A DNA stretch of 64,000 bases, taken from an uncultured Shewanella sp. Lineage in GTDB: Bacteria > Pseudomonadota > Gammaproteobacteria > Enterobacterales > Shewanellaceae. Shown piece by piece: positions 40,818-50,716 of the stretch. The position numbers and the translations under genes are program-made. The notes under the pieces were generated by a model, which did not search any database, had not been told where the DNA came from, and was given only the letters and a program-made list of their open reading frames with translations. The stretch lies in assembly GCA_947503555.1 (NCBI GenBank), contig CANNEE010000006.1, positions 62,001-126,000 of the forward strand, read 5' to 3'. Each line of letters begins with the position of its first letter. Within the stretch, counting starts at the first letter, position 1.

Positions 40818-41060
40818 CTATTTTAAGATAAGCGCAGTTTCTCGTCTGTGCTTGTCTTTAGCTATACCTTTCTCACAAGTGGGTGAATGGCAGACTTTAT
40901 TACAGCTCACTTTCTGCTGACAGCTCCATAAGCAAAGCTGCCACACTTGCTGCTTAGATTCGCTATCTAAACAGGAGAAATCGGCAGCACACAGCGCACC
41001 ACTATTGATAAGTGCGGCTAACTTTTCTACCGGAACCGCGATGTTGACTAATTTAGACAT
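40818..41060 (-). CDS. Small Cys-rich protein under a Fur-like box
   Basis: ATG 41060 gives 80 residues (MSKLVNIAVPVEKLAALI); the longer frame to 41093 overlaps the promoter region. Six or seven Cys are present, including CLDSES, CLWSCQQKVSCNKVCHSPTCEKG, an arrangement that could hold metal or an Fe-S centre. No family is recognised. A near-perfect Fur box lies 43 bp upstream, so the gene is probably iron-repressed. Confidence 0.6.
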   Translation of the reverse strand: MSKLVNIAVPVEKLAALINSGALCAADFSCLDSESKQQVWQLCLWSCQQKVSCNKVCHSPTCEKGIAKDKHRRETALILK

Positions 41061-41102
41061 AATAAACTCAGCGTTGTTGATTCTTTTACTCAATATAGCT
41101 AA

Positions 41103-41119
41103 TTGAGAATAATTCTCAA
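41103..41119. promoter_or_regulatory. Fur box
   Basis: TTGAGAATAATTCTCAA is a perfect palindrome of the 7-1-7 Fur type (TGAGAAT-A-ATTCTCA). It lies between the Cys-rich gene and the HD-GYP regulator gene, closer to the former. Confidence 0.75.
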
Positions 41120-41256
41120 CTAGTTTGTTGCTCCGTGTTTTAAAAGAAAATTTGGTGCAGTTTGTTGCTGTTTGTATTGACTATTTACTCCAACTAGTTA
41201 ATTGTTGAACTACACTAAATAAGGCAAAGATAGCATTCTTATTTTGAGGATCACCG

Positions 41257-42825
41257 ATGCTTATTGATATAGCAAAAAAAAGCCCTCTTTTTTCCGGAAA
41301 AACAAAAGCACAACCAACACAATCCGGACCGGCTTGGAAAGTACTTATCGTCGATGATGAACCCGATGTACATACAGTAACCAAGCTTGCGCTTTCAAGA
41401 TTTAAGCTAGACGACAGACCCCTTACCTTTATTAATGCCTATAGTGGCGAACAAGCCAAAGAATTACTCAACCAAGAACAAGATGTTGCCGTTGCCTTTA
41501 TTGATGTGGTGATGGAAAGCGATCATGCAGGGCTAGAGCTGGTTAAATGGATCCGCGAAGAACTGCGTAACCGTAATATGCGCCTGATTTTACGTACAGG
41601 TCAACCAGGACAAGCCCCTGAAGAAAATGTGATAGTTAATTATGACATTAACGATTATAAGGCTAAAGCTGAGCTAGACTCACGCAAACTGACAACCAGC
41701 ATGTATTCAGCGCTGCGCTCCTATCGCGACATTATGGAGATTGAAAAAGCAAGGCTTATTCAACTGCGTCATAGAACCGGTTTAGAGAAAGTACTTAAGG
41801 CCACATCTGGGCTGTTTGAACTGAGAACGCTACACAATTTTGCCGATGGTCTGCTCAATCAAGTCGCTAGTCTGCTAAATGTCGATAGCGAAACCTTGCT
41901 ACTAAGCTGTAATGCGATGGATTTGATGAGTGAACAGGTTGATCCCTCTGCAGTGCGTATCCTTGCAGGTACTGGCCAGTTTGCCAAACATCAAGATTTA
42001 GCGATTCCATCTCATATTCAAACATTACTCAATAAAGCCCTTAGCCAAAAACAGTGTCTCTATGAAGGCGACTATTTTATTGGCTACTTCCCTACACAAA
42101 GCGGATGGACCAATCTGCTCTTTATGGACGGAGTTAAAGATATCTCCGAGCTAGATAAACAGCTTATCGATATTTTTGCAGCCAATGTAGGAATGGCCTT
42201 TGAGAACTTGCTACTTAATCAGGAGCTTGAAGATACACAATCAGAGCTGATTCTGAAATTAGGTGATGTAGTAGAAAGCCGCTCAAAAGAAACCGCTCAT
42301 CATGTTAAACGCATGTCTGAATATTGCTATGAGTTGGCTATTTGTGCAGGACTTGCGAGAGAAGAAGCCGAGTTATTAAGACGGGCTGCACCTATGCATG
42401 ATATTGGAAAGATAGCGATACCCGATGCTATTTTGCTTAAACCTGGCAAGTTAACCGATGAAGAGTGGGATGTAATGCGTCAGCATCCTTTGATCGGTCA
42501 TCAAATACTAAGTAACACCGAACGCCCACTGCTTGATGCATCTAGCGTCATTGCACTGCAACACCATGAAAAATATGATGGTTCAGGCTATCCAAATGGA
42601 TTAAGTGGAAACGATATCCATATCTTTGCGCGTATCGTTGCCATAGGGGATGTGTTTGATGCCCTTACCCACAAGCGTTGTTATAAAGAGGCTTGGCCTA
42701 TCGAAGATGTGATCAGTGAAATGCGGTCGCAATCGGGTAAGCACTTCGATCCAGAGTTATTGACAGCTTTTATCGACAACATTGATATCTTTATGAAAAT
42801 TAAAGAAAATTGGCGAGATGAATAA
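41257..42825 (+). CDS. Response regulator with DUF3369 and HD-GYP domains
   Basis: The protein has 522 residues. The receiver has LIVDDEPDVH and phospho-acceptor Asp83 in AFIDVVMESD. The middle (about 170-330) is the DUF3369 sensor-type region. The HD-GYP domain has MHDIGK (His381-Asp382) and HHEKYDGSGYP (436-446), all metal ligands and the GYP tripeptide intact. It should hydrolyse cyclic di-GMP under control of a histidine kinase encoded elsewhere. Confidence 0.92.
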   Translation: MLIDIAKKSPLFSGKTKAQPTQSGPAWKVLIVDDEPDVHTVTKLALSRFKLDDRPLTFINAYSGEQAKELLNQEQDVAVAFIDVVMESDHAGLELVKWIREELRNRNMRLILRTGQPGQAPEENVIVNYDINDYKAKAELDSRKLTTSMYSALRSYRDIMEIEKARLIQLRHRTGLEKVLKATSGLFELRTLHNFADGLLNQVASLLNVDSETLLLSCNAMDLMSEQVDPSAVRILAGTGQFAKHQDLAIPSHIQTLLNKALSQKQCLYEGDYFIGYFPTQSGWTNLLFMDGVKDISELDKQLIDIFAANVGMAFENLLLNQELEDTQSELILKLGDVVESRSKETAHHVKRMSEYCYELAICAGLAREEAELLRRAAPMHDIGKIAIPDAILLKPGKLTDEEWDVMRQHPLIGHQILSNTERPLLDASSVIALQHHEKYDGSGYPNGLSGNDIHIFARIVAIGDVFDALTHKRCYKEAWPIEDVISEMRSQSGKHFDPELLTAFIDNIDIFMKIKENWRDE

Positions 42826-42842
42826 GCCGCTAGCCTATTCAT

Positions 42843-43331
42843 CTAGTTTGGATTGTCGGCTAGAAAATCAAAGATGAGCGCTTGAGTTTTGCCATTGTGC
42901 TCAAAGCTAACAATGGCGCTCCAAACCATATAACCACTACTACACGATCCATATAGTAGTGAGCCCTTATATAGCTTTTCAGTCACTTGAGAGAGATTTA
43001 CAGGAATAACCCCCATAAACATATCTCTTCCTTCAACTCTAATAGTGAGATCTTTTACTGCTTTTGATGTTCGAAGCGTTAGCGTCAAGGGTTTTTCGCT
43101 GGGTGTGTTTTCGGGAGAAATGGCTAATCTAAACTCAACACCGTCTATGTTTCTAACACACTCCCCCTGTTTGAATTGGCATAAAGTCGTATCAATAACA
43201 AAGTCTTGGCTATTTTCTTGCTCTGGATCACTGCAAGCAGTGATTAAAAATGAGACAAATATCAAACTAAAAATGTGTTTCGTGAATTGTGTGAGCACGT
43301 TTTTTAACCTAATGCTGCAAAGTGTTAACAT
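42843..43331 (-). CDS. Hypothetical lipoprotein
   Basis: The protein has 162 residues, or less if a downstream Met is used. The signal peptide ends in lipobox LITAC (Cys at about residue 33). The mature part is beta-rich, with LTLTLRTSKAVKDLTIRVEGRDMFMG and SCSSGYMVWSAIVSF. No named family is recognised. It is divergent from ccoN, and an FNR box lies only 14 bp before its start codon, which may mean FNR represses it or simply serves ccoN. Confidence 0.65.
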   Translation of the reverse strand: MLTLCSIRLKNVLTQFTKHIFSLIFVSFLITACSDPEQENSQDFVIDTTLCQFKQGECVRNIDGVEFRLAISPENTPSEKPLTLTLRTSKAVKDLTIRVEGRDMFMGVIPVNLSQVTEKLYKGSLLYGSCSSGYMVWSAIVSFEHNGKTQALIFDFLADNPN

Positions 43332-43344
43332 TCTATGAAGGAGT

Positions 43345-43358
43345 TTGATCTAGATCAA
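43345..43358. promoter_or_regulatory. FNR/EtrA box
   Basis: TTGATCTAGATCAA matches TTGAT-N4-ATCAA perfectly. It lies 206 bp before ccoN and 14 bp before the start of the divergent lipoprotein gene. Confidence 0.85.
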
Positions 43359-43563
43359 CTTCAAAAACACGTCTTTAGTATCTTTTTTGACATAGCTCAA
43401 GTATGATTGCATCACCTCGCTTTTATTGCAAAATGTTGAGGTCGCGCTATTGACACATTTTGGTCGCACCCTGTAGGGAAACGTCCAATTTTGCGTCTTT
43501 TATAACAGGTAAAGTAAAACTTTACTAAAACTACAAGTAAAAGTAATAAGCAGTGGAAGCAAT

Positions 43564-45000
43564 ATGATGAACCATTCCCAGCCTACAGGCGCTGATTACA
43601 ATTACACCGTTGTTCGCCAATTTGCACTTACCACAGTTATGTGGGGCATCATTGGTATGGCAGTCGGTGTGTTAATTGCGGCACAGTTAATCTGGCCGGC
43701 GCTAAACTTCGAAACTCCTTGGTTAACCTTTAGTCGTCTAAGACCATTGCACACCAACGCAGTGATTTTCGCGTTTGGCACATCAGCGTTATTTGCTACA
43801 TCCTATTATATCGTCCAACGTACCTGTCAAACCCGTCTGTTTGCACCTAAATTAGCTGCATTCACTTTCTGGGGATGGCAAGCCATCATTCTATCGGCTG
43901 TTGTCACCTTACCTCTGGGTATCACCAGTAGTAAAGAATACGCAGAGCTAGAGTGGCCTATCGATATCGCCATTACCATAGTTTGGGTAGCCTATGCGGT
44001 TGTCTTCTTTGGTACCATCATCAAAAGAAAAACCTCGCACATCTATGTTGCGAACTGGTTCTTTGGTGCATTTATCATCACGGTTGCCGTACTACACATA
44101 GTGAACTCTATGGCAGTACCTGTGAGCCTTTGGAAATCTTACTCGCTATATAGCGGTGCTGTAGATGCAATGGTTCAGTGGTGGTATGGTCACAACGCGG
44201 TAGGCTTCCTGCTAACAGCAGGCTTCCTAGGTATGATGTACTACTTCGTACCTAAGCAAGCTGGTCGTCCAGTTTATTCATACCGTCTATCTATCGTTCA
44301 CTTCTGGGCGTTGATTGCACTTTATATCTGGGCTGGTCCTCACCACTTACACTACACTGCACTGCCTGACTGGACACAGTCTCTAGGTATGGTGATGTCG
44401 CTAATTCTATTCGCTCCTTCTTGGGGTGGTATGATTAACGGTATTATGACCCTTTCAGGTGCATGGCATAAGCTACGTACTGACCCTGTTCTACGTTTCT
44501 TAGTTGTTTCTCTGTCTTTCTACGGTATGTCTACCTTCGAAGGCCCCATGATGGCAATTAAGACGGTTAACGCGCTATCTCACTACACTGACTGGACTGT
44601 TGGTCACGTACACTCAGGTGCACTGGGTTGGGTTGCCATGGTTTCTATCGGTTCGCTATATCACTTGATCCCTGCCCTATATGGTCACGGTCGCATGTAT
44701 AGCAATAACCTAGTTAACGTACACTTCTGGTTAGCAACAATCGGTACTGTACTTTATATCGTCTCTATGTGGATCTCTGGTGTGATGCAAGGTCTAATGT
44801 GGCGTGCAGTTAACTCTGACGGTACATTGACTTATAGCTTCGTAGAAAGCTTAGAAGCGTCATATCCATTCTATTTCGTTCGTTTCTTAGGTGGCTGTTT
44901 CTTCGTAGCCGGTATGCTCATCATGGCATACAACGTACTTTGTACAGTTAGAGCACCAAAAGATTCATTGCCAGCACTTGCTGAAGCAAAAGCAGCTTAA
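43564..45000 (+). CDS. ccoN: cbb3-type cytochrome c oxidase subunit I
   Basis: The protein has 478 residues and twelve predicted membrane helices. [23 protein letters not shown] holds the first haem ligand His, [23 protein letters not shown] the copper-ligand region, [11 protein letters not shown] and [14 protein letters not shown] the others. It is the haem-copper catalytic subunit reducing O2 to water at high affinity. It heads the ccoNOQP operon with an FNR box upstream, so it is probably regulated by the EtrA encoded at 50717. Confidence 0.97.
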   Translation: MMNHSQPTGADYNYTVVRQFALTTVMWGIIGMAVGVLIAAQLIWPALNFETPWLTFSRLRPLHTNAVIFAFGTSALFATSYYIVQRTCQTRLFAPKLAAFTFWGWQAIILSAVVTLPLGITSSKEYAELEWPIDIAITIVWVAYAVVFFGTIIKRKTSHIYVANWFFGAFIITVAVLHIVNSMAVPVSLWKSYSLYSGAVDAMVQWWYGHNAVGFLLTAGFLGMMYYFVPKQAGRPVYSYRLSIVHFWALIALYIWAGPHHLHYTALPDWTQSLGMVMSLILFAPSWGGMINGIMTLSGAWHKLRTDPVLRFLVVSLSFYGMSTFEGPMMAIKTVNALSHYTDWTVGHVHSGALGWVAMVSIGSLYHLIPALYGHGRMYSNNLVNVHFWLATIGTVLYIVSMWISGVMQGLMWRAVNSDGTLTYSFVESLEASYPFYFVRFLGGCFFVAGMLIMAYNVLCTVRAPKDSLPALAEAKAA

Positions 45001-45012
45001 GGAGTCGAGTCG

Positions 45013-45618
45013 ATGAAATTCAATCATGAAATAGTTGAGAAAAACATTGGCCTGATGGGGATACTGACTGTTATCGCAATCAGTATCGGTGGTCTGGTGC
45101 AAATCACGCCACTACTTTTCCAAAAGGACACTACTGAGCCAGTGAAAGGCCTTATGCCTTACACTGCCCTTGAGCTTGAAGGTCGTGATGTCTACATCCG
45201 TGAAGGTTGTAACAACTGCCATAGCCAAATGATCCGTCCATTACGTGCTGAAACCGAGCGTTATGGTCACTACAGTGTTGCTGGTGAGTCAGTTTGGGAA
45301 CATCCATTCCTATGGGGCTCAAAGCGTACTGGTCCTGACTTGGCTCGTGTTGGCGGTCGTTACAGTGACAAATGGCATGAGGTTCACTTAACCGATCCTC
45401 GCGCAGTAGTACCACAATCTAATATGCCAGCCTTCCCTTGGCTAAACGACAATGTTCTTGACGGTAAACTGACCGCTAAGAAGATGGAAGTATTCCGTGG
45501 GTTTGGTGTTCCTTATACTGACGCAGATATCGAAGGCGCTCAAAAAGCGGTCGAAGGTAAAACTGAGATGCAAGCTATCGTTGCATATCTGCAGTCACTA
45601 GGACATGCACTTAAGTAA
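45013..45618 (+). CDS. ccoO: cbb3 oxidase monohaem cytochrome c subunit
   Basis: The protein has 201 residues. One N-terminal membrane helix (residues about 14-34) anchors a periplasmic domain with the haem motif CNNCH at 66-70 and axial Met in SNMPAFPWL. It passes electrons to CcoN. GGAG ribosome site follows ccoN by a few bases. Confidence 0.97.
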   Translation: MKFNHEIVEKNIGLMGILTVIAISIGGLVQITPLLFQKDTTEPVKGLMPYTALELEGRDVYIREGCNNCHSQMIRPLRAETERYGHYSVAGESVWEHPFLWGSKRTGPDLARVGGRYSDKWHEVHLTDPRAVVPQSNMPAFPWLNDNVLDGKLTAKKMEVFRGFGVPYTDADIEGAQKAVEGKTEMQAIVAYLQSLGHALK

Positions 45619-45629
45619 GGAGGCAAATT

Positions 45630-45806
45630 ATGGATTACGGCACATTACAAGGAATTATTACCCTGATTGTAATGCTGACCTTTGTCGGTATATTTGCCTG
45701 GGCATATAGCTCTCGTCGTAAGAAAGAATTCGACGACGCAGCTAACCTCGTTTTTTCAGATGATGAAATTAACGCGGCTACGAAGGACTCAGGAGAGCAT
45801 AAGTAA
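45630..45806 (+). CDS. ccoQ: cbb3 oxidase subunit CcoQ
   Basis: A 58-residue frame with an excellent ribosome site (AAGGAGG). It has one membrane helix (GIITLIVMLTFVGIFAWAYS) and a charged tail with RRKKEFDDAANLVF, as in CcoQ/FixQ. It stabilises the oxidase. The stop overlaps the ccoP start by one base. Confidence 0.93.
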   Translation: MDYGTLQGIITLIVMLTFVGIFAWAYSSRRKKEFDDAANLVFSDDEINAATKDSGEHK

Positions 45807-46780
45807 TGATAATGAGTAGCTTCTGGAGTATTTGGATTACGGTACTCACAATAGTAGTGATCGCAGGTTGTTTTATTCTGCTTCGCATCTGTTCTAAGAA
45901 CACTGCCGATGTAGAAGAAGGCGAATCTATGGGTCATAGTTTCGACGGTATTGAAGAGATCAACAACCCACTACCTAAGTGGTGGAGTTACCTCTTCTAC
46001 ATCACCATAGTATTTGGTGTTGTTTACCTGATTCTTTATCCAGGTCTTGGTAACTTTAAAGGTGTATTTGGCTGGACAAGTGCTAACCAAATCATTGGTT
46101 ATGAGAAAGGGATTAAAGAAGACTCTAAAGCAGCAGTTGAGCTGGCTAACAAAGAAGGTCGCTGGGTACAGTATGACCAAGAAGTTAAGCTTGCCGATGA
46201 GACCTATGGTCCTATCTTTAAGGCCTTCGCGGAAACGCCTCTTAATGAGCTAGTGAAGAACGATGAAGCCCTAAAAGTGGGCGGTCGTCTGTTCCTACAA
46301 AACTGTGCTCAATGCCATGGCTCTGATGCTCGTGGTAGTAAAGGCTTCCCTAACCTAACCGATAAGGCTTGGTTATACGGTGGTGAGCTAGAAACCATTA
46401 AAGCCAGTATCATGAACGGCCGTAACGGTATGATGCCTCCTAAGGGTGGTCTACCGATTGAAGATAGTGAACTGAAAGGCCTAGCCGAGTACGTATTTAA
46501 ACTATCTGGTCGTGAACACGATGCCGCCCTTGCAGCCCAAGGCCAAGGCTCGTTCATGAAAGGTTGTTTCGCTTGTCACGGTATGGACGGTACAGGTAAC
46601 AAGTTGATGGGTGCACCTAACCTAACCGATAAGCCATGGTTATATGGCGGCAGCCGAGGTGCAATCATGCAAAGTATTGCCCAAGGTCGTACCGGTGTTA
46701 TGCCTGCTTGGAAAGAGGTATTAGGTGAAGATAAGGTTCACGTTATCACTGCTTACGTCTACAGCTTGTCTAATAAATGA
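45806..46780 (+). CDS. ccoP: cbb3 oxidase dihaem cytochrome c subunit
   Basis: The protein has 324 residues; ATG 45812 is an alternative start. Two N-terminal membrane helices (about 8-27 and 60-80) flank the motif EEINNPLPKWW typical of CcoP. Two haem c motifs follow: CAQCH from residue 167 and CFACH from 254, each with a downstream MPP or MPAW Met ligand. It takes electrons from soluble cytochromes c. Confidence 0.97.
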   Translation: MIMSSFWSIWITVLTIVVIAGCFILLRICSKNTADVEEGESMGHSFDGIEEINNPLPKWWSYLFYITIVFGVVYLILYPGLGNFKGVFGWTSANQIIGYEKGIKEDSKAAVELANKEGRWVQYDQEVKLADETYGPIFKAFAETPLNELVKNDEALKVGGRLFLQNCAQCHGSDARGSKGFPNLTDKAWLYGGELETIKASIMNGRNGMMPPKGGLPIEDSELKGLAEYVFKLSGREHDAALAAQGQGSFMKGCFACHGMDGTGNKLMGAPNLTDKPWLYGGSRGAIMQSIAQGRTGVMPAWKEVLGEDKVHVITAYVYSLSNK

Positions 46781-46800
46781 TAAGTTAGAATAGCAATGAG

Positions 46801-46828
46801 GCCTCGAGCATTTCGAGGCCTTTTTTTT
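46801..46828 (+). terminator. Terminator of ccoNOQP
   Basis: GCCTCGA pairs with TCGAGGC across 5 bases, followed by eight T. Confidence 0.9.
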
Positions 46829-46887
46829 AGGTGCTATATCACAGATTTATCGGTAAAATGCCCCTAGTAAAATAATAAGGTGTTTTT

Positions 46888-47367
46888 ATGTCTACTCCTA
46901 AAGCTTGGTACAAGCAGTTCTGGCCTTGGTTTTTAATCGTTTTACCCATGTGTGCCGTTGCAGCGAGTTTTGCAACGCTTAAGATCGCCATGGACAATTC
47001 TGACTCTTTGGTTGCACAGGAATACTATAAAGATGGTAAAGCCATCAATATGGATCTCGCTAAAGAAACCTACGCGAAACAAATTGGTATGAACTTTCTG
47101 CTTAAAGTGAATAATGGGCAGTTAGAGATTAACCAAGAAGGTGGTCCAGAGTATCTAGCGGGCCTCAATGTTAAGCTATATCACCCTACTCTTGCCGAAC
47201 GTGATTTTGGCCAATTAGCAACAGCTGACGCTAACAAGATATACCGTATCGACCTTGAACAAGATATCACAGGGCCTTGGGAAGTTAGGCTAGAGAGCTA
47301 TGACGGCAAATGGCGCATTCATAAACGCGTCAATATCACTAAAGATCAGCAATACTGGTTAAATTAA
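46888..47367 (+). CDS. ccoH: FixH/CcoH-type cbb3 assembly protein
   Basis: The protein has 159 residues. It opens with PWFLIVLPMCAVAASFATLKIAM, one membrane helix, followed by the FixH hallmark DSLVAQEYYKDGKAINMDLAKE and a beta-sandwich periplasmic part. FixH/CcoH helps in assembly of the cbb3 oxidase, probably with the copper pump CcoI, whose gene follows 20 bp later. It starts 60 bp after the ccoNOQP terminator, so it has its own promoter or depends on read-through. Confidence 0.9.
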   Translation: MSTPKAWYKQFWPWFLIVLPMCAVAASFATLKIAMDNSDSLVAQEYYKDGKAINMDLAKETYAKQIGMNFLLKVNNGQLEINQEGGPEYLAGLNVKLYHPTLAERDFGQLATADANKIYRIDLEQDITGPWEVRLESYDGKWRIHKRVNITKDQQYWLN

Positions 47368-47387
47368 AAGTACAATAAATAACGACC

Positions 47388-49793
47388 ATGACGCAGATAA
47401 GTTGTTTTCACTGCAATGAACCCGTATTAACTGGCGATCAGTTTGTTACTTCAATCAACGGCCAAGACGAACTCATGTGTTGTCCTGGCTGTCAGGCGGT
47501 TTCTCAAGCTATTATTGATGCTGGCCTCACCAGTTATTATAAATATCGCACCGAGCCTGGTAGCAAGCAAACAGCATTGGTGCCAGAAGAGCTTAGTACC
47601 TATAGCGCTTACGATCTTCCCGAGGTAAAACAAGACTTTGTACATACCAAAGATAAAGTCTCAGAGGTTTCACTGTCTATTGATGGTATCACCTGCGCAG
47701 CTTGTGCTTGGCTCATCGAGCATAAAGTCAGCCAGCTCAAAGGGGTTGAACGCATTCAGGTAAACTCAACCACGCAACGAGCCCTTATCTACTGGCGCGA
47801 AGATGAGTTACCGTTAAGTCAAATCCTTAGCCAAATTAGTCAAATCGGTTATCAAGCCGCACCGTTTCAGGTCGACGAACAAGAAATTCAAAGTAAAAAG
47901 CAAAGCCGCACCTTTTTATTACGCTTAGGCTTAGCTGGCTTTGCCACTATGCAGGTGATGATGTTCGCCCTCGCCTTATATTCTGGCTATTTTACTGATC
48001 TAGAAACCCAATTTCGCGACTACTTCCGCTGGGTTAGCATGATGTTTGCAGCACCCGTTGTGCTCTATAGTGCCGCACCTTTCTATTTTAGCGCTACCAG
48101 AGCTCTGCTTAGTGGCAGACTCAATATGGATGTGTCGGTTTCCATCGCCATTATTGCAGCGTTTATTGCCAGCTGTGTCGCGACGGTCAATGGTAACGGC
48201 GAGGTCTATTTTGAGTCAGTGTCCATGTTTACCTTCTTCTTGCTGCTTGGGCGCTATTTTGAGCAAAATGCAAGACAAAAAGCCTCGGTTAGCTCGAGTA
48301 ACCTGCATAAATTGGTGCCGCTTACGGCGAATTTAGTCATTGATGGCAAAATTGAAGAAGTGCCAGCTAAAAAGCTGGCTTTAGACGATATCGTGATGGT
48401 GAAACCCGGTGAGGCTGTGCCTGCCGATGGCATCATTATTCAAGGCAATAGCTCAGTCAATGAAGCCATGTTAACTGGCGAGCAGATGCCTGTGAGCAAA
48501 TCTGTCGACGAGCAGGTTTATGCTGGTACTATTAATGTCGAGCAGCCTATTCGCGTTCAGGTTAATGCCCTTGGGCAAGATCAACTGGTTGCTGAGATTA
48601 TTCGCCTTCAAGAGCTCGCTTCAAATACTAAACCTAAGATGGCATTGCTTGCCGATAGGCTTGCAAGATACTTTACCGCGACAGTGCTAACTATTGCGGC
48701 GCTCACCTATACCGCTTGGTATTTCTACCAACCCGAAGATGCGTTTTGGGTCACCTTGTCTGTGTTAGTTGCAACCTGCCCTTGTGCGCTCGCACTCGCA
48801 ACGCCCACTGCTGTAACCTGTGCCACAGCCCTATTTACCAAGCTTGGTATTATTACTCGTAAGGCGGGTGTTTTTGAAAAATTGCCGACCATCAAACATG
48901 TGGTTTTTGATAAAACCGGCACCTTAACCTGTGGCAGTCTGTCATTAGGGCAGATATCGACTGCGAACGCGATAAGTCAAGATAATGCGCTGAAATTAGC
49001 TGCCAGTTTAGAGGCTGAGTCATTACATCCGATTGCGAAAACCTTTACGCCCTACTTTGATAAAAGTGTCGCCATTAGTGAAGTGAATCATCAGGTTGGT
49101 AAGGGAATTTTTGCTGTTGTTGAGGGTTATGAGTACCGCATAGGAAATCAAGAGTTTACTCAGGGCAAAGACACAGGTTTTAGCGGCCAGACTGTGTGGC
49201 TATCTTCACGCCTTGCTGGCTCAAAGGATGAGTTTAACCAGGTAGCGGCTTTTGAGATTATCGATAAAGTACGTGATGACAGTCAATCGACTATTGCAGA
49301 GCTATCACGCAATGGCATAGACACAAGCATAGCCAGTGGTGATAGCTCAAGCCACGTTGCTCAGCTTGGTCAATCCCTCGGTGTTGGACATGTGCATTCC
49401 GGCATGACACCGTCTGATAAGTTGTCATTAGTACAAAATATTCAAGCTAAGCAACCTGTTGCCATGTTTGGTGATGGCATCAATGATGCGCCAGTACTCG
49501 CCGGAGCCGATCTATCGGTAGCTATGGGCAGTGGCGCCGCTATCGCAAAAAATAGCGCCGATTTAATCTTACTAGGCGATCAGCTTTCACGCTTTAATCA
49601 GGCGGTATTTGTCGCCAAATCGACTACACGTATTATCAAGCAAAATTTATGCTGGGCGTTAGGATACAATCTGTTTATACTGCCCTTGGCTGTTACTGGA
49701 CACGTGGTTCCCTATGTTGCCGCCATTGGCATGTCGGCAAGTTCTTTAATTGTTGTCAGTAACAGTCTCAGACTACTTAGGATCCGATTATGA
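47388..49793 (+). CDS. ccoI: Copper-exporting P1B-type ATPase for cbb3 assembly
   Basis: The protein has 801 residues. The N-terminal extra Cys region (CFHCNEP, CCPGC) and the metal-binding domain with ITCAACAW are typical of CcoI/FixI. Eight membrane helices, the transport motif CPCALALATP, phosphorylation site DKTGTLTCG and GDGINDAP hinge are all present. It moves Cu+ to the periplasmic side for the CcoN binuclear centre. It overlaps ccoS by 4 bp. Confidence 0.95.
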   Translation: MTQISCFHCNEPVLTGDQFVTSINGQDELMCCPGCQAVSQAIIDAGLTSYYKYRTEPGSKQTALVPEELSTYSAYDLPEVKQDFVHTKDKVSEVSLSIDGITCAACAWLIEHKVSQLKGVERIQVNSTTQRALIYWREDELPLSQILSQISQIGYQAAPFQVDEQEIQSKKQSRTFLLRLGLAGFATMQVMMFALALYSGYFTDLETQFRDYFRWVSMMFAAPVVLYSAAPFYFSATRALLSGRLNMDVSVSIAIIAAFIASCVATVNGNGEVYFESVSMFTFFLLLGRYFEQNARQKASVSSSNLHKLVPLTANLVIDGKIEEVPAKKLALDDIVMVKPGEAVPADGIIIQGNSSVNEAMLTGEQMPVSKSVDEQVYAGTINVEQPIRVQVNALGQDQLVAEIIRLQELASNTKPKMALLADRLARYFTATVLTIAALTYTAWYFYQPEDAFWVTLSVLVATCPCALALATPTAVTCATALFTKLGIITRKAGVFEKLPTIKHVVFDKTGTLTCGSLSLGQISTANAISQDNALKLAASLEAESLHPIAKTFTPYFDKSVAISEVNHQVGKGIFAVVEGYEYRIGNQEFTQGKDTGFSGQTVWLSSRLAGSKDEFNQVAAFEIIDKVRDDSQSTIAELSRNGIDTSIASGDSSSHVAQLGQSLGVGHVHSGMTPSDKLSLVQNIQAKQPVAMFGDGINDAPVLAGADLSVAMGSGAAIAKNSADLILLGDQLSRFNQAVFVAKSTTRIIKQNLCWALGYNLFILPLAVTGHVVPYVAAIGMSASSLIVVSNSLRLLRIRL

Positions 49794-49972
49794 GCATCAT
49801 TTACGTATTGATCCCCATTGCCATGTTATTCGTGCTTCTAGCCGTCGGCGTTTTCTTTTGGGCGGTGAAATCTGACCAATTTGATGATCTCGACCGCCAA
49901 AGCGTATCTATTCTCTTCGATGAAGACAAAACCGCAGAAAGTCACACAGACAGTGAATCCAATAACAAATGA
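49790..49972 (+). CDS. ccoS: cbb3 oxidase maturation protein CcoS
   Basis: The 60-residue protein has one membrane helix (IYVLIPIAMLFVLLAVGVFFWAV) followed by KSDQFDDLDRQSVSILFDED, the defining CcoS motif. It is needed for cofactor insertion in the oxidase. It overlaps ccoI and the next gene by 4 bp each. Confidence 0.95.
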   Translation: MSIIYVLIPIAMLFVLLAVGVFFWAVKSDQFDDLDRQSVSILFDEDKTAESHTDSESNNK

Positions 49973-50661
49973 TTGAGTATGGCGTCCAAGGCGCGTTTCT
50001 TGTGGGCTTAATGGGGGCCGCCCACTGCTTTGGTATGTGTGGAGGATTGGTTGGTGCCTTTTCCGCTAACTTACCTCATGACCCCAAAAAGAATTTGCTA
50101 GCCAACCAGTTAGGTTATCTTGTCAGTTATAACCTAGGCCGTATCGTTAGTTATGCTCTAGCCGGTGCCTTAGTGGGTGGCTCATCGGCCGCTATGGGCT
50201 TACTATTTGATGCAGATAGTTACCTGCTCGTCTTACGCTTTATTGCCGGCATCATGATGATAGCCACAGGACTATATATTGCACAAATATGGTTTGGCGT
50301 TGTCCAAATAGAAAGAATGGGACAAATAGTTTGGAAAGGATTAAAACCTATCGCCAACAAACTAGTCCCTATAGAGACTAAGTTACAAGCAACGGTAGCT
50401 GGCTTGATTTGGGGCTGGTTACCATGCGGTTTAGTCTATAGTACGCTCACTTGGTCCGTCGCTTCGGGCAGTGCGTTAGAAGGCGGAAAAATTATGTTTG
50501 CCTTTGGGTTAGGGACGCTTCCAGCTCTACTAAGTGCCGGATTAGCTGCAAAAAAACTCGCATCATGGGTTCAGAAGAAAGCCTTCAGAGTGATTAGTGG
50601 CTTGCTATTAATTAGCTTTGGTATTCAGACTTTATATATCGCAATAGCACAGTTCCGCTAG
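49969..50661 (+). CDS. TauE/SafE-like membrane protein of the cbb3 cluster
   Basis: The protein has 230 residues and six predicted membrane helices. The N-terminal GAAHCFGMCGGLVGAF and the central WGWLPCGLVYSTL carry paired Cys residues characteristic of this TauE/SafE-like (DsbD-related) subfamily found next to ccoS in many bacteria. A role in copper or thiol handling for the oxidase is likely but not proven. It is translationally coupled to ccoS. Confidence 0.85.
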   Translation: MIEYGVQGAFLVGLMGAAHCFGMCGGLVGAFSANLPHDPKKNLLANQLGYLVSYNLGRIVSYALAGALVGGSSAAMGLLFDADSYLLVLRFIAGIMMIATGLYIAQIWFGVVQIERMGQIVWKGLKPIANKLVPIETKLQATVAGLIWGWLPCGLVYSTLTWSVASGSALEGGKIMFAFGLGTLPALLSAGLAAKKLASWVQKKAFRVISGLLLISFGIQTLYIAIAQFR

Positions 50662-50716
50662 CCCAGCTGTGTTAATTGGTTTAACATATAAGTGACAAAC
50701 ATATTTGAGAAAAAGT

